Assembly (NCBI RefSeq): GCF_002217475.1 | Contig: NZ_MUHH01000003.1 | Span: 62,001-126,000, forward strand | Origin: Flavobacterium tructae | Lineage (GTDB): Bacteria; Bacteroidota; Bacteroidia; Flavobacteriales; Flavobacteriaceae | DNA: 64,000 nucleotides | Direction: 5' to 3' | In this document: positions 43,749-52,386 of the stretch, piece by piece | How the letters are laid out: every line of letters begins with the position of its first letter | Position numbering within the stretch: the stretch's first letter is position 1 | Made by a program: the position numbers and the translations under genes | Notes under the pieces: model-generated | The model's input: only the letters and a program-made list of their open reading frames with translations | The model's database searches: none | What the model was told of the DNA's origin: nothing

Positions 43749-44147
43749 TTAAACAATCCCTTTCTCGATCATTTCCAGCATTACCGGAGAAGCGTTTTTA
43801 AACGTTGGCGGCTGTTCGATAATACTTCCGGCATTCTTCTTGTTCACCTTAAACGTCAAGTCATTATCTGTGGTAAACAATAAAGCTGTTAAAAATGGAT
43901 TTTTAATATAAGTTCCTAACACCAATAAAGCTTCATCCAGCGTATGAATACTTTCAATTTCTTCGGTTTTGTATCTGGTTGTTAAAGAAATAGAGAAGGT
44001 ATTATCCTCATTCAAAACTAAACGAAAATAAATATTCTTAATCTCGGTATCTCCCATTGTTTTGGCCAAAGTCAATTTTGCGAAAGTTCCCGCCTGGATG
44101 CTTTCCTTAACTCGTTCACAAAAAAGGGCAAATATTGGTTCGTACAT
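43749..44147 (-). CDS. Hypothetical protein resembling an N-terminal domain of Bacteroidota SAM methyltransferases
   Basis: The 132-residue soluble protein includes FAKLTLAK, EIKNIYFRLV and NPFLTALLFTTDNDLTFKVNKK. This layout recalls the N-terminal domain that precedes the methyltransferase domain in a Bacteroidota protein family; the catalytic domain is absent here. Since the gene ends 59 bp before an REP cluster, it may be a truncated relic or a stand-alone domain. A period-8 repeat abuts its start codon. The resemblance is from memory and weak. Confidence 0.5.
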   Translation of the reverse strand: MYEPIFALFCERVKESIQAGTFAKLTLAKTMGDTEIKNIYFRLVLNEDNTFSISLTTRYKTEEIESIHTLDEALLVLGTYIKNPFLTALLFTTDNDLTFKVNKKNAGSIIEQPPTFKNASPVMLEMIEKGIV

Positions 44148-44152
44148 TTTTT

Positions 44153-44190
44153 TAAGGTTCTAAGGTTCTAAGATGCTGAGGTTCTGAGTT
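44153..44190. repeat. Period-8 tract upstream of the 132-residue protein gene
   Basis: Units TAAGGTTC and GAGGTTCT read toward the start codon as ...CTTAGAACCTTAAAAAA-ATG on the minus strand, closely resembling the mntR leader. Confidence 0.8.
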
Positions 44191-44293
44191 TTTAAAACCT
44201 CAATCTATCATTTTATTGCAAAGTTGCACAAAGATTTATATAAGTTTTCTTTGTGAACCTCTGTGCTGTCTTCGTGTGACTTTGTGGAATAAC

Positions 44294-45076
44294 TTATTTC
44301 CCAGTAAATTCAGCTTTACGTTTTTCTAAAAATGCCGTTGTTCCTTCTTTGAAATCCTGAGTTCCGAAACATTTTCCGAATGATTTGATCTCAGTATCAA
44401 AACCATTTTTACCATCGGTATAGTTTGCATTGATCGCTTTTATGGCTTTAGCGATTGCAAATGGTGCATTTTTAATAATTTTTTGAGCAATTCCGGTAGT
44501 AAAATCCAAAAGCTCTGCTTGTGGCACTACATGATTCACTAAACCGTACTGTTTGGCCTCTTCTGCACCAATCATAGCAGCGGTCATAATCATTTCCATC
44601 GCGCGGCCTTTCCCTACTAATTGTGGTAAACGCTGCGTTCCTCCATAACCCGGAATCAATCCTAAAGTTACTTCCGGCAAGCCCATTTTAGCATTGTCTG
44701 AGGCCACTCTGAAATGACAAGACATTGCCAATTCCAATCCTCCACCAAGAGCAAAACCATTTACAGCCGCAATTACAGGTTTTTTCAAATTTTCAATAAG
44801 ATCAAATAAGGTTTCCTGTCCTTCTGCTGCCAATTGCGCTCCTTCGATGATGGTATAATTGGCAAATTCCGAAATATCAGCTCCCGCTACAAATGCCTTC
44901 TCCCCACTTCCGGTGATAATGATAACACGAACATCATCATTTTTACCCAACAACTTCACTGCTTTACTTAAGTCACTGATCGTAGCTTTGTTTAACGCAT
45001 TTAATTTGGTAGGTCTATTGATGGTTACGGTCGCAATTCTTTCTTCTATTGAGATTAAAATATTTTCGTAGTTCAT
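44294..45076 (-). CDS. Enoyl-CoA hydratase/isomerase (crotonase family)
   Basis: The 260-residue enzyme hydrates 2-enoyl-CoA in fatty-acid beta-oxidation. Both catalytic glutamates are present: E115 in ALGGGLELAM and E135 in GLPEVTLGL. The oxyanion-hole segments AGADI and GGGLE are intact. Length is standard. It is 10 bp downstream of the histidine kinase gene, which implies co-transcription, though no functional link is apparent. Short-chain crotonase or 3-hydroxybutyryl-CoA dehydratase activity is the likeliest. Confidence 0.93.
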   Translation of the reverse strand: MNYENILISIEERIATVTINRPTKLNALNKATISDLSKAVKLLGKNDDVRVIIITGSGEKAFVAGADISEFANYTIIEGAQLAAEGQETLFDLIENLKKPVIAAVNGFALGGGLELAMSCHFRVASDNAKMGLPEVTLGLIPGYGGTQRLPQLVGKGRAMEMIMTAAMIGAEEAKQYGLVNHVVPQAELLDFTTGIAQKIIKNAPFAIAKAIKAINANYTDGKNGFDTEIKSFGKCFGTQDFKEGTTAFLEKRKAEFTGK

Positions 45077-45086
45077 GATGCTAATT

Positions 45087-46559
45087 TTATGAGTTTGTTA
45101 TCGGTAAAGAAACTCTGAATGTGGTTCCCTTTCCGTAAGTTGATTCAAAGGTAATTGTTCCTTTGTAATTTTCTATGATGTTTTTGATAATTCCGAGTCC
45201 AAGTCCCATTCCACTTGTTTTTGTGGTAAATTTTGGCTCGAAAATTCTGCTGATATCCTGTTTCTGAATTCCGATACCGTTGTCTTTTACAGCAATTTCA
45301 ACATCGTCGTCTATACGTTTTACAGTAACTACAATCGATTTATGAAATTGGCTTTCCGGGATTGCCTGTGTCGCATTTTTAACAAGATTGGTGATAACCC
45401 GTATCAATTGTGTACGATCCATCTTGGAGATAATTTCCTCCTCTTCACTTTCAAAAACGATATAATCTTCATTGAAAATATCTAAAGCAAGCTCCACAAC
45501 CTCAACCACGTTTAAGGTTTCGTTTTGTTGTGCCGGCATCGAAGCAAAGTTCGAGAATGCCGATGCCACCGCTGTCATGGTATCGATTTGCTGAATTAAG
45601 GTTTCTGAATAATCATTTAGTTTTTGCTTAACATCCGGTGCAGTTGGATCAAACTTGCGTTGAAAACTCTGCACAGTCAAACGCATCGGTGTAAGCGGAT
45701 TTTTGATTTCGTGGGCTACTTGTTTCGCCATTTCGCGCCATGCCTCTTCACGTTCACTTTGAGCTAATTTTATAGCACTGGTTTCCAGTTTATCGACCAT
45801 TCCGTTATAAGCCTTGATTAAGAAATTGACTTCCTTACTGTTAGCTTCTAAAACGATCTTCTCGTTCTTCTGGTCTAAATTAGTTTCTTCCAGTTTATCC
45901 GAAATTGTTTTAAGTGATTTTGTAATATAAGTCGATAAAAAATAAGCCAATCCAAAAGCCACAATAAGCATGAAGGAATATACCTGACTTAAACGAATCA
46001 AAAAGGTATTCAGCTCATTGTCGTAGTACCCATCGTCTTCTAAATAGGGAAGGTTTAGAATTCCTAACGGTTTGAACTTTTCGTCTTTAATCAAACTGTA
46101 AGACGATCTGTTTTTAACACCATCAATGGTTTTAATATCTACAAAACGTTTTTCGATAGAAGAACGCACTAATTTCAGGATGTATTCGGGAATTGGAGGA
46201 GCAACTTTATCAACGGCGAAAGACTCCTTTGAGGACTTCAATAATTTTCCGTCAAGACTGTAAATATTGATTTCGATTTTATGAATCTGAGCCAGTTCGT
46301 GTATTTTATCTTTAAAAATTAAATCCAGATTGGCGGTTTTTAAAGGATATGTTGTTGTGGAAAGCACATAATTAATGTGTTCCTTCACCGCATTCTCTTT
46401 GCGTTCCAAACGTTCCTGATGGTATTCTTTTGCTTCGTTTTTAAACTGAATAATAGAAATAGAAGCTAATAAAAACGATGCCACAACAATCAATACAATC
46501 ATCGACAGGAAAATCCTGACACGCAGCGAAAGCATCGACATTTTGAAGTTGTTAAACAT
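45087..46559 (-). CDS. Membrane sensor histidine kinase (NtrY-like), orphan
   Basis: Start placed at 46559 (490 residues), since the upstream in-frame ATG at 46589 falls in an intergenic repeat. TM1 (about 12-37), periplasmic sensor (about 38-190), TM2 (about 191-212), HAMP-like linker, HisKA with phosphoacceptor in VAHEIKNPLTPMRL, and HATPase_c with NGIGI, a MGLGLGI G-box. The HEIKNPLTPM sequence is typical of NtrY-type kinases. No response regulator gene is adjacent, so the partner is elsewhere. Confidence 0.9.
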   Translation of the reverse strand: MFNNFKMSMLSLRVRIFLSMIVLIVVASFLLASISIIQFKNEAKEYHQERLERKENAVKEHINYVLSTTTYPLKTANLDLIFKDKIHELAQIHKIEINIYSLDGKLLKSSKESFAVDKVAPPIPEYILKLVRSSIEKRFVDIKTIDGVKNRSSYSLIKDEKFKPLGILNLPYLEDDGYYDNELNTFLIRLSQVYSFMLIVAFGLAYFLSTYITKSLKTISDKLEETNLDQKNEKIVLEANSKEVNFLIKAYNGMVDKLETSAIKLAQSEREEAWREMAKQVAHEIKNPLTPMRLTVQSFQRKFDPTAPDVKQKLNDYSETLIQQIDTMTAVASAFSNFASMPAQQNETLNVVEVVELALDIFNEDYIVFESEEEEIISKMDRTQLIRVITNLVKNATQAIPESQFHKSIVVTVKRIDDDVEIAVKDNGIGIQKQDISRIFEPKFTTKTSGMGLGLGIIKNIIENYKGTITFESTYGKGTTFRVSLPITNS

Positions 46560-46579
46560 AGTTTTTGTTTTGTTTGTTT

Positions 46580-46638
46580 CAGGTTTCAAGTTTCAGGTTT
46601 CTTGACGATTGGCAACTTGAAACTTGAAACCTGAAACT
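46580..46638. repeat. Period-7 inverted arms between hemJ and the kinase gene
   Basis: The left arm (46580-46604; CAGGTTT, CAAGTTT) and right arm (46613-46638; CTTGAAA, CCTGAAA) are reverse complements over at least 16 bp. Confidence 0.85.
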
Positions 46639-46644
46639 AAAAAA

Positions 46645-47196
46645 CTATTTCCTCTCTCTTATTCTTTTATAAAATCTAAATCCTAACATGATCAGAACTG
46701 AGAATAAAATAATTCCGATCACACCAAAAATCCAGTTGATGGCACTTTTTAAAACTACTAAAAAAACTACTGCAAATAGTATGATGGTAGCACCTTCATT
46801 CCATAAACGCATGAAGTTATTGGAATATTTCACCTCATCCTTTTGTAATTGTTTAAAAATCTGATGGCATTTTAGATGATAGAGATAAAGTAAAAAAACA
46901 AAACACAATTTTACATGCATCCATGGCATTTTAAGCCAGGCGTTACCCAAATCTGTAAAAAGCAGCATCCAAAAAGCAAAAATACTGGCCAATATTGCTG
47001 ACGGCCATGTAATAATGTACCACAAACGATAGGCCATTATTTTGTACTGTGCCTGTAAAATCTCTTTTTCGGGAGACGGTTTTTCACTGGCTTCTATTTG
47101 ATATACAAATAAACGCACGATGTAAAACAATCCTGCAAACCAAGTGATTACAAATATAAGATGTAGTGATTTTAAGTAATTGTAGTACTCCATCAT
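46645..47196 (-). CDS. hemJ: HemJ, protoporphyrinogen oxidase (CopD-like fold)
   Basis: The 183-residue membrane protein has about five hydrophobic segments. It matches HemJ with KSLHLIFVITWFAGLFYIVRLFVY at the N-terminus (His and Arg conserved) and the LWYIITWPSAILA and MPWMHVKL segments. HemJ oxidises protoporphyrinogen IX to protoporphyrin IX and replaces HemG/HemY. It lies 40 bp downstream of hemH, the next enzyme of the pathway, with the same orientation. Confidence 0.9.
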   Translation of the reverse strand: MMEYYNYLKSLHLIFVITWFAGLFYIVRLFVYQIEASEKPSPEKEILQAQYKIMAYRLWYIITWPSAILASIFAFWMLLFTDLGNAWLKMPWMHVKLCFVFLLYLYHLKCHQIFKQLQKDEVKYSNNFMRLWNEGATIILFAVVFLVVLKSAINWIFGVIGIILFSVLIMLGFRFYKRIRERK

Positions 47197-47236
47197 AAAG
47201 TCTTTTTTCTTTACTCTTTATTCTATTTTCTATTTT

Positions 47237-48250
47237 CTATTTCGCCCAATCGTTAATCCAATTTCCAACTGTCTGGCACCACTCGTCGTCGTCATTCAAA
47301 CAAGGTATTGCCAAAAACTCTTCACCTCCGTTTGCTTCAAAATCTTCTTTGGCACGCATTGCGATTTCCTCTAAAGTTTCTAAACAATCCGAAACGAAAG
47401 CTGGTGTTACAACCGCCAAATTTTTGATTCCTTTTGCTGGCATCTTATCAATTTCAACATCAGTATAAGGTTCCAGCCATTTGTCTCCCGCTAAACGTGA
47501 CTGAAATGTTAAGCTATACTTATCTTCAGGAAGTCCTAATAACTTCACGACTTGCCTGGTTGTTTCATAACATTGATGACGGTAGCAAAAATCATGCGCA
47601 GGTGAAGGTGTATTGCAACAAGATCCGTCAATTTTACAGTGTGATTTCGTCACATCGGTTTTACGAATATGACGTTCCGGGATTCCATGGTACGAGAACA
47701 ATAAATGATTGTAATCAAAACCAACCAAATGTTTCTGAATAGAATCAGCCAGATTCTTGATATAATCCGGTTTATTGTAAAACGCAGGAACATCAGTAAA
47801 AGTCATTTGTGGAAATTTCTTCTTACGAATTTCTTCTGCCTTAACTAAAATAGTCAAAGTCGAAGCCATTGCGTATTGCGGGTATAAAGGGAAAAGCAAT
47901 ACCTCTGTAACACCTTTTTCATGCAATTCCTGAAGTCCTTTTTCGATGGTCATACTTCCGTAACGCATTGCTAAAGCCACCGGTACATTTACCAAAGGCT
48001 GAACCTTTTTTTGCATTCTTTCAGAAAGCACGACCAAAGGAGAACCTTCATCCCACCATATTTTCGCATAAGCATGTGCTGATTCTTCCGGTCTTTTTCT
48101 TAAAATAATACCACGAACCAACAAAGCTCTTAATAAATACGGAACATCGATCACGTATTTATCCATTAAAAATTCGTCTAAGTATGGTTTTACATCTTTT
48201 GGTTCCGGGCTTTCCGGAGATCCTAAGTTTACTAATAATACGCCTTTCAT
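47237..48250 (-). CDS. hemH: Ferrochelatase
   Basis: The 337-residue enzyme inserts Fe(II) into protoporphyrin IX as the last step of haem b synthesis. It begins MKGVLLVNLGSPESPEPKDVKPYLDEF as in the family; the catalytic His lies in LLFSYHGIPERH and the later acidic motif in CLETLEEIAMRAKEDF. A Cys-rich insertion (CKIDGSCCNTP, DFCYRHQCYETT) is typical of Bacteroidota HemH. A period-7 tract precedes its start codon, similar to that ahead of hemE. Confidence 0.96.
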   Translation of the reverse strand: MKGVLLVNLGSPESPEPKDVKPYLDEFLMDKYVIDVPYLLRALLVRGIILRKRPEESAHAYAKIWWDEGSPLVVLSERMQKKVQPLVNVPVALAMRYGSMTIEKGLQELHEKGVTEVLLFPLYPQYAMASTLTILVKAEEIRKKKFPQMTFTDVPAFYNKPDYIKNLADSIQKHLVGFDYNHLLFSYHGIPERHIRKTDVTKSHCKIDGSCCNTPSPAHDFCYRHQCYETTRQVVKLLGLPEDKYSLTFQSRLAGDKWLEPYTDVEIDKMPAKGIKNLAVVTPAFVSDCLETLEEIAMRAKEDFEANGGEEFLAIPCLNDDDEWCQTVGNWINDWAK

Positions 48251-48262
48251 TATGTTTTTTTT

Positions 48263-48294
48263 GCTTTAGGCTTTAAGCTCTAAGCTTTAAGCTT
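48263..48294. repeat. Period-7 tract in the hemH leader
   Basis: Units GCTTTAG, GCTTTAA, GCTCTAA, GCTTTAA. Read on the minus strand it nearly equals the right arm ahead of hemE (53109-53146), both ending AAAGCCTAAAGCAAA shortly before the ATG. Confidence 0.8.
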
Positions 48295-48491
48295 TTAATA
48301 TGTTTGTTTTAAAAAATTTCGTCAAAAGTAGCGCTTGCAGCTTTTTAGAAATATGATAAATGTTACTTTTTGTTTATTGTCGAATATCAAAAATTGATTC
48401 GTTAGAAATTTTCACGCAGATTTTGCATATTCTTTCAAGTTCATTTCTGAAATTGCCCTGGCACTTTATTATCGTTCCGGTTGTTTAAAAC

Positions 48492-49385
48492 TTAAACATT
48501 TGCATTAATCGACATCAAATACTTTTTCGGAGTTGTAGCAAACTTCTTTTTAAATGCCGCAATAAAATGACTCCCTGTGCTATAACCGATTTTCAGTCCA
48601 ACTTCGTTTACGTTATACGAACCGCTATCGAGCAGTTTTCGAGCGAAATCCATTTTGTAATCAAACAGGAATCCGTACACTGTATCGCCATAAATTTGTT
48701 TGAAACCCATTTTTAGTTTCTTCAGGTTTAGACCAATCTCATCTGCCAGTTCCTGCAAACCCGGTGGTTCAGCCATATTTGCAATGATAATTTCTTTGGC
48801 TCGTCTTATTTTCAAAACATTATCTTCATCAATCAAAAACGGACATTGTTCTGCATTTGGATCTTCGGTTCGGTTAAAATACAAACTCAGTAATTCATAT
48901 CCTTTTCCCTTATAATAAAGGTTTTTTATGGACGGATGCAGGTTGTAATGAAACAGCTGACTCAGCACAATAGCCATAGAGGGACTAATATTTCCTTCGT
49001 TATAATATTTTTTGTCCTTATTATCAGGACTTAAAAAAGTAATATAATCTGCTTCAGCAGAAAACAACGCGTGAAATTTTTTGATCGATACGATTACCGA
49101 AATCACCCAGGAATTTGGAGAAAGTTCTAAATTCAATGGTAATTCTTTTTGTGGATTGTACAAAAGGAGCGATTTTTCTTCTTTCAATTCCAGAGCATAA
49201 GTCCCCTGATTGAACAAAAATTTAGCGTTGCCTTTTATCCCGAAATGAAACTGTATCAGACCACTACCTACTTCGTGCTGCCCCAAAAAGAGCTCTGAAC
49301 TGTCGTTTTGGAAACGGATCAGCGTAAAGTCATCTTCGATTTTAATAATTTCCTGAGAACTCATAGCGATATTTTTTTGAAACAA
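48492..49385 (-). CDS. AraC-family transcriptional regulator, divergent from hemA
   Basis: The 297-residue protein has an N-terminal effector domain (about 1-180) and a C-terminal double HTH (about 195-295) with LQELADEIGLNLKKLKMGFKQIYGDTVYGF and the second helix pair VNEVGLKIGYSTGSHFIAAFKKKF. It is transcribed away from hemA across a 206-bp gap (to the ATG at 49592), so it may control hemA and itself. The ligand is unknown; haem, a precursor or iron are candidates by context only. Confidence 0.88.
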   Translation of the reverse strand: MFQKNIAMSSQEIIKIEDDFTLIRFQNDSSELFLGQHEVGSGLIQFHFGIKGNAKFLFNQGTYALELKEEKSLLLYNPQKELPLNLELSPNSWVISVIVSIKKFHALFSAEADYITFLSPDNKDKKYYNEGNISPSMAIVLSQLFHYNLHPSIKNLYYKGKGYELLSLYFNRTEDPNAEQCPFLIDEDNVLKIRRAKEIIIANMAEPPGLQELADEIGLNLKKLKMGFKQIYGDTVYGFLFDYKMDFARKLLDSGSYNVNEVGLKIGYSTGSHFIAAFKKKFATTPKKYLMSINANV

Positions 49386-49453
49386 AAATTAGCATAAACA
49401 GAGAATGTTATTTAGAATCACTCTAAACAAACCTTTTCTAACAACTTGATTTT

Positions 49454-49535
49454 GCTACAAAAATACTTCTTTTTGCATAAAAACAGCTGTTTAGAAACAA
49501 AAAAACATGTAGCGATACAAAAAGTACTTTTAGCG
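49454..49535. promoter_or_regulatory. Imperfect direct repeat between the AraC gene and hemA
   Basis: Segment 49454-49476 (core GCTACAAAAATACTTC) and segment 49512-49535 (core GATACAAAAAGTACTTTT) resemble each other, about 58 bp apart. AraC proteins bind such direct repeats, but the match is loose and AT-rich. Confidence 0.35.
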
Positions 49536-49559
49536 TTATTTTTCTAAACACTATAATGA

Positions 49560-49567
49560 TAATTTTG
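49560..49567 (+). promoter_or_regulatory. hemA -7 box
   Basis: TAATTTTG matches TAnnTTTG, 25 bp before the ATG at 49592, with an approximate -33 (TTA) 21 bp upstream. It overlaps the alternative ATG at 49556, which argues against that start. Confidence 0.55.
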
Positions 49568-49591
49568 TTGCACTTTTATGAAAGTGAATTT

Positions 49592-50842
49592 ATGGAAAAC
49601 AATAACGTACCGAAACACCTTTATTTTTATTCAGTTGGTCTGAGTTATAAAAAAGCTGATGCTGAGGTCAGAGGTCAATTTAGTCTGGATGCAGTTGCCA
49701 AAACACATTTGTTGGAACAGGCTAAAAAAGAGGGAATAGAAAGTTTAATTGTCACTTCGACTTGCAACAGAACCGAGATCTACGGTTTTGCAGAACATCC
49801 TTTTCAATTAATAAAGTTAATTTGCGATAATAGTAACGGATCTGTTGATGCTTTTCAAAAAGTAGGATTCGTTTATAAAAATCAGGAAGCGATCAATCAT
49901 ATGTTTCGCGTAGGAACCGGCTTAGACAGTCAAATCTTAGGTGATTTTGAAATTATCTCTCAAATCAAAACCAGTTTTACCCATTCGAAATCAATGGGTT
50001 TAGCCAATGCTTTTTTGGAAAGACTGGTAAACGCCGTGATTCAGGCGAGTAAAAAAATCAAGAACGAGACAGAAATCAGTTCAGGAGCCACTTCGGTTTC
50101 TTTTGCCTCGGTACAATACATTCTTAAAAATGTAGAAGATATCGGAAACAAAAACATTCTGCTTTTCGGAACTGGAAAAATAGGGAGAAATACCTGCGAG
50201 AATTTAGTAAAACATACTAAAAACGAACACATCACCTTAATCAACCGTACGAAAGACAAAGCAGAGAAATTAGCCGGAAAACTGAATCTTATTGTTAAAG
50301 ATTACTCCGAACTACATCTTGAGCTTCAAAAAGCTGATGTGGTCGTGGTAGCAACCGGGGCTCAAAACCCAACGGTTGACAAAGCGATCCTAAATCTTAA
50401 AAAACCTTTATTGATTCTGGATTTATCTATTCCGAAAAACGTTAATGAAAATGTTGAGGAGTTAGAAGGAGTAACCTTGATTCACATGGATTATTTATCA
50501 CAGTTGACAGATGAAACGCTGGAAAACAGAAAACTGCATATTCCTGCTGCCGAAGCCATTATAGAAGAAGTTAAAGAAGAGTTTATAACCTGGACTAAAG
50601 GCCGTAAATTTGCTCCTACCATTAATGCTTTGAAAGAAAAACTAAACGCGATTAAAAACTCGGAATTAGATTTTCAAAGCAGAAAAATTGCTGATTTTAA
50701 TGAGGAACAGGCTGAGATTATCAGTAACCGAATCATTCAGAAAATCACTACTCATTTTGCCAATCACTTAAAAGATGACGATACCATGGTTGATGAAAGC
50801 ATCGAATGGATCGAAAAAGTCTTCAAAATAAAAGCATCTTAA
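49592..50842 (+). CDS. hemA: Glutamyl-tRNA reductase
   Basis: The 416-residue enzyme (start at 49592) reduces glutamyl-tRNA to glutamate-1-semialdehyde, the committed step of the C5 haem pathway. The thioester Cys lies in STCNRTEIYG (about residue 60), the NADPH domain has LLFGTGKIGRNTCENL, and the C-terminal helices mediate dimerisation. It is the first gene of the hem cluster and has its own promoter. hemL, the next pathway step, is not in the window. Confidence 0.95.
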   Translation: MENNNVPKHLYFYSVGLSYKKADAEVRGQFSLDAVAKTHLLEQAKKEGIESLIVTSTCNRTEIYGFAEHPFQLIKLICDNSNGSVDAFQKVGFVYKNQEAINHMFRVGTGLDSQILGDFEIISQIKTSFTHSKSMGLANAFLERLVNAVIQASKKIKNETEISSGATSVSFASVQYILKNVEDIGNKNILLFGTGKIGRNTCENLVKHTKNEHITLINRTKDKAEKLAGKLNLIVKDYSELHLELQKADVVVVATGAQNPTVDKAILNLKKPLLILDLSIPKNVNENVEELEGVTLIHMDYLSQLTDETLENRKLHIPAAEAIIEEVKEEFITWTKGRKFAPTINALKEKLNAIKNSELDFQSRKIADFNEEQAEIISNRIIQKITTHFANHLKDDDTMVDESIEWIEKVFKIKAS

Positions 50843-50844
50843 GG

Positions 50845-50968
50845 TTTTCACCATTAAGATATTAGATTCATTAAGCCAAGCTTTGTCAAGGAAATTAAGC
50901 AAAACTGATTTGAAACTTAACTTTCTTAAATTAATCACAACGCTTAATGAACCTTAATATCTTAATCG
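50845..50968. repeat. Period-8 inverted arms between hemA and the GxxExxY gene
   Basis: The left arm (50845-50880) and right arm (50942-50968) share ATTAAGATATTA-like sequence in inverted orientation. The right arm also recurs directly at 51427-51451 ahead of hemC (24 of 25 bases identical to 50946-50970). Confidence 0.8.
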
Positions 50969-51391
50969 TTGAAATACAAAAAGTTCTATGACAAAAAGGA
51001 GGTAACTCAATTGGCTTACGAAATTACCGGTTTTGCTATAAAAGTGCATAAAGCCTTAGGCCCGGGACTTTTAGAAAGCATTTATGAAAAGTGCCTCAAA
51101 TATGAATTAGAACAAAATGGATACGATGTTAAACAGCAGCTGAGTGTTAAAATAGAATATTATAATCTTGAGTTGGAATCTGATTTAAGAATTGATCTTC
51201 TTGTTAATGATTGTGTCGTTGTTGAACTGAAAGCAATAGAAAATCTATTACCAATTCATGAAGCACAACTTTTAACTTATATGAAATTATTGCAAAGACC
51301 TCAAGGACTATTAATTAATTTCAATACTCTAAATATAACAAAATCAATGAAACCACTTGTAAATGATTATTTTGCAAGACTAATAGATTAA
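50969..51391 (+). CDS. GxxExxY protein (PD-(D/E)xK-like)
   Basis: The 140-residue protein carries the family motif GLLESIY in ALGPGLLESIYEKCL. It also has a PD-(D/E)xK-like site, D followed by ELKAIE in RIDLLVNDCVVVELKA. No in-frame ATG precedes the conserved region. TTG at 50969 gives the full N-terminus; a second TTG at 51011, behind AAGGAGG, would lose 14 residues. Function is unknown; the fold suggests a nuclease-like protein. It sits between hemA and hemC, bracketed by a direct repeat, which implies insertion into the cluster. Confidence 0.82.
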   Translation: MKYKKFYDKKEVTQLAYEITGFAIKVHKALGPGLLESIYEKCLKYELEQNGYDVKQQLSVKIEYYNLELESDLRIDLLVNDCVVVELKAIENLLPIHEAQLLTYMKLLQRPQGLLINFNTLNITKSMKPLVNDYFARLID

Positions 51392-51392
51392 C

Positions 51393-51451
51393 AGCTTCAT
51401 TAGCTTAAAAAATCAACACAAAGCTAAATGAACCTTAATATCTTAATGGTT
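51393..51451. repeat. Inverted arms and direct repeat ahead of hemC
   Basis: Segment 51393-51410 is roughly the reverse complement of 51420-51437 (AAGCTAA-TGAA core). Segment 51427-51451 is a direct copy of 50946-50970 (24/25). Confidence 0.75.
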
Positions 51452-51462
51452 AAAATATAAAA

Positions 51463-52386
51463 ATGGCAGAAAAAACAATCAGAATTGGAACCCGCGATAG
51501 CGAACTGGCACTTTGGCAAGCACACACTGTCGAGAAAAAACTAAACGATCTGGGTTATAAAACCGAAATTATTGCAGTAAAATCTACAGGTGATATTATC
51601 CTTGACAAACCACTTTATGAACTTGGCATCACCGGAATTTTCACCAAAACGTTAGATATTGCTATGATAAATGGTGACGTAGATATTGCCGTTCACTCGA
51701 TGAAGGATGTACCTACAGCTTTACCAAAAGGTATTGTTCAGGCAGCAGTTTTAGAAAGAGCCAATGTTCTTGATATTCTGGTTCATAAAGGAAATCCTGA
51801 CTTTGCCAATCCAAGTACAATCGCAACCGGAAGTTTACGTCGTCAGGCGCAATGGTTCAACAAATACCCCAATCATACTGTTGTTGATTTACGCGGAAAT
51901 GTAAATACCCGTATGCAAAAATTACAGGACAACAACTGGGACGGGGCTGTTTTTGCAGCAGCAGGTTTGGAGCGTATCAACTTAAAACCGGAAAATTATA
52001 TCGATCTGGACTGGATGATTCCCGCACCGGCACAAGGGGCCATGGTGGTTGTGGCCATGGAAAACGACAACTATGCCCTTGAAGCTCTTTCACAATTAAA
52101 CGATATTGAAACTGAGATTTGCACCTATATCGAACGTCAGTTTTTAAGAACTCTTGAAGGAGGCTGTACGGCTCCTATTGGGGCTTTGGTTCGTTATAAT
52201 GAAGAGGAGGACACGCTTCACTTTCAGGGTGTTTTACTTTCGGTTGATGGAAAACAAAAACTCGAAATCAACAAGACTGTTGAAATTGGAGAGTGGAAAA
52301 AACTGGGATTCTTTGCTGCCCAGGAAATTCTGAACAACGGCGGAACAGAATTGATGCAAGCCATTAAAGAATCTTTGAAAAAATAA
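51463..52386 (+). CDS. hemC: Hydroxymethylbilane synthase (porphobilinogen deaminase)
   Basis: The 307-residue enzyme polymerises four porphobilinogens. The dipyrromethane cofactor Cys is C235 in LEGGCTAPIG; the catalytic Asp lies in HSMKDVPT, and Arg-rich STGSLRRQAQ motif residues contact substrate carboxylates. Its stop codon overlaps the hemD start (TAATG), giving tight coupling. The start at 51463 follows the repeat that is shared with the GxxExxY gene. Confidence 0.96.
   Translation: MAEKTIRIGTRDSELALWQAHTVEKKLNDLGYKTEIIAVKSTGDIILDKPLYELGITGIFTKTLDIAMINGDVDIAVHSMKDVPTALPKGIVQAAVLERANVLDILVHKGNPDFANPSTIATGSLRRQAQWFNKYPNHTVVDLRGNVNTRMQKLQDNNWDGAVFAAAGLERINLKPENYIDLDWMIPAPAQGAMVVVAMENDNYALEALSQLNDIETEICTYIERQFLRTLEGGCTAPIGALVRYNEEEDTLHFQGVLLSVDGKQKLEINKTVEIGEWKKLGFFAAQEILNNGGTELMQAIKESLKK

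Noticed and set aside
46560..46589. Upstream ATG of the histidine kinase (adds 10 residues)
   Set aside because: Those codons are intergenic repeat sequence; the ATG at 46559 directly precedes the membrane-anchor region.
50996..51003. AAGGAGG ahead of TTG 51011 as a Shine-Dalgarno site setting the GxxExxY start
   Set aside because: Bacteroidota rarely rely on Shine-Dalgarno; the sequence encodes Lys-Glu-Val in the longer frame. Kept only as an alternative start.
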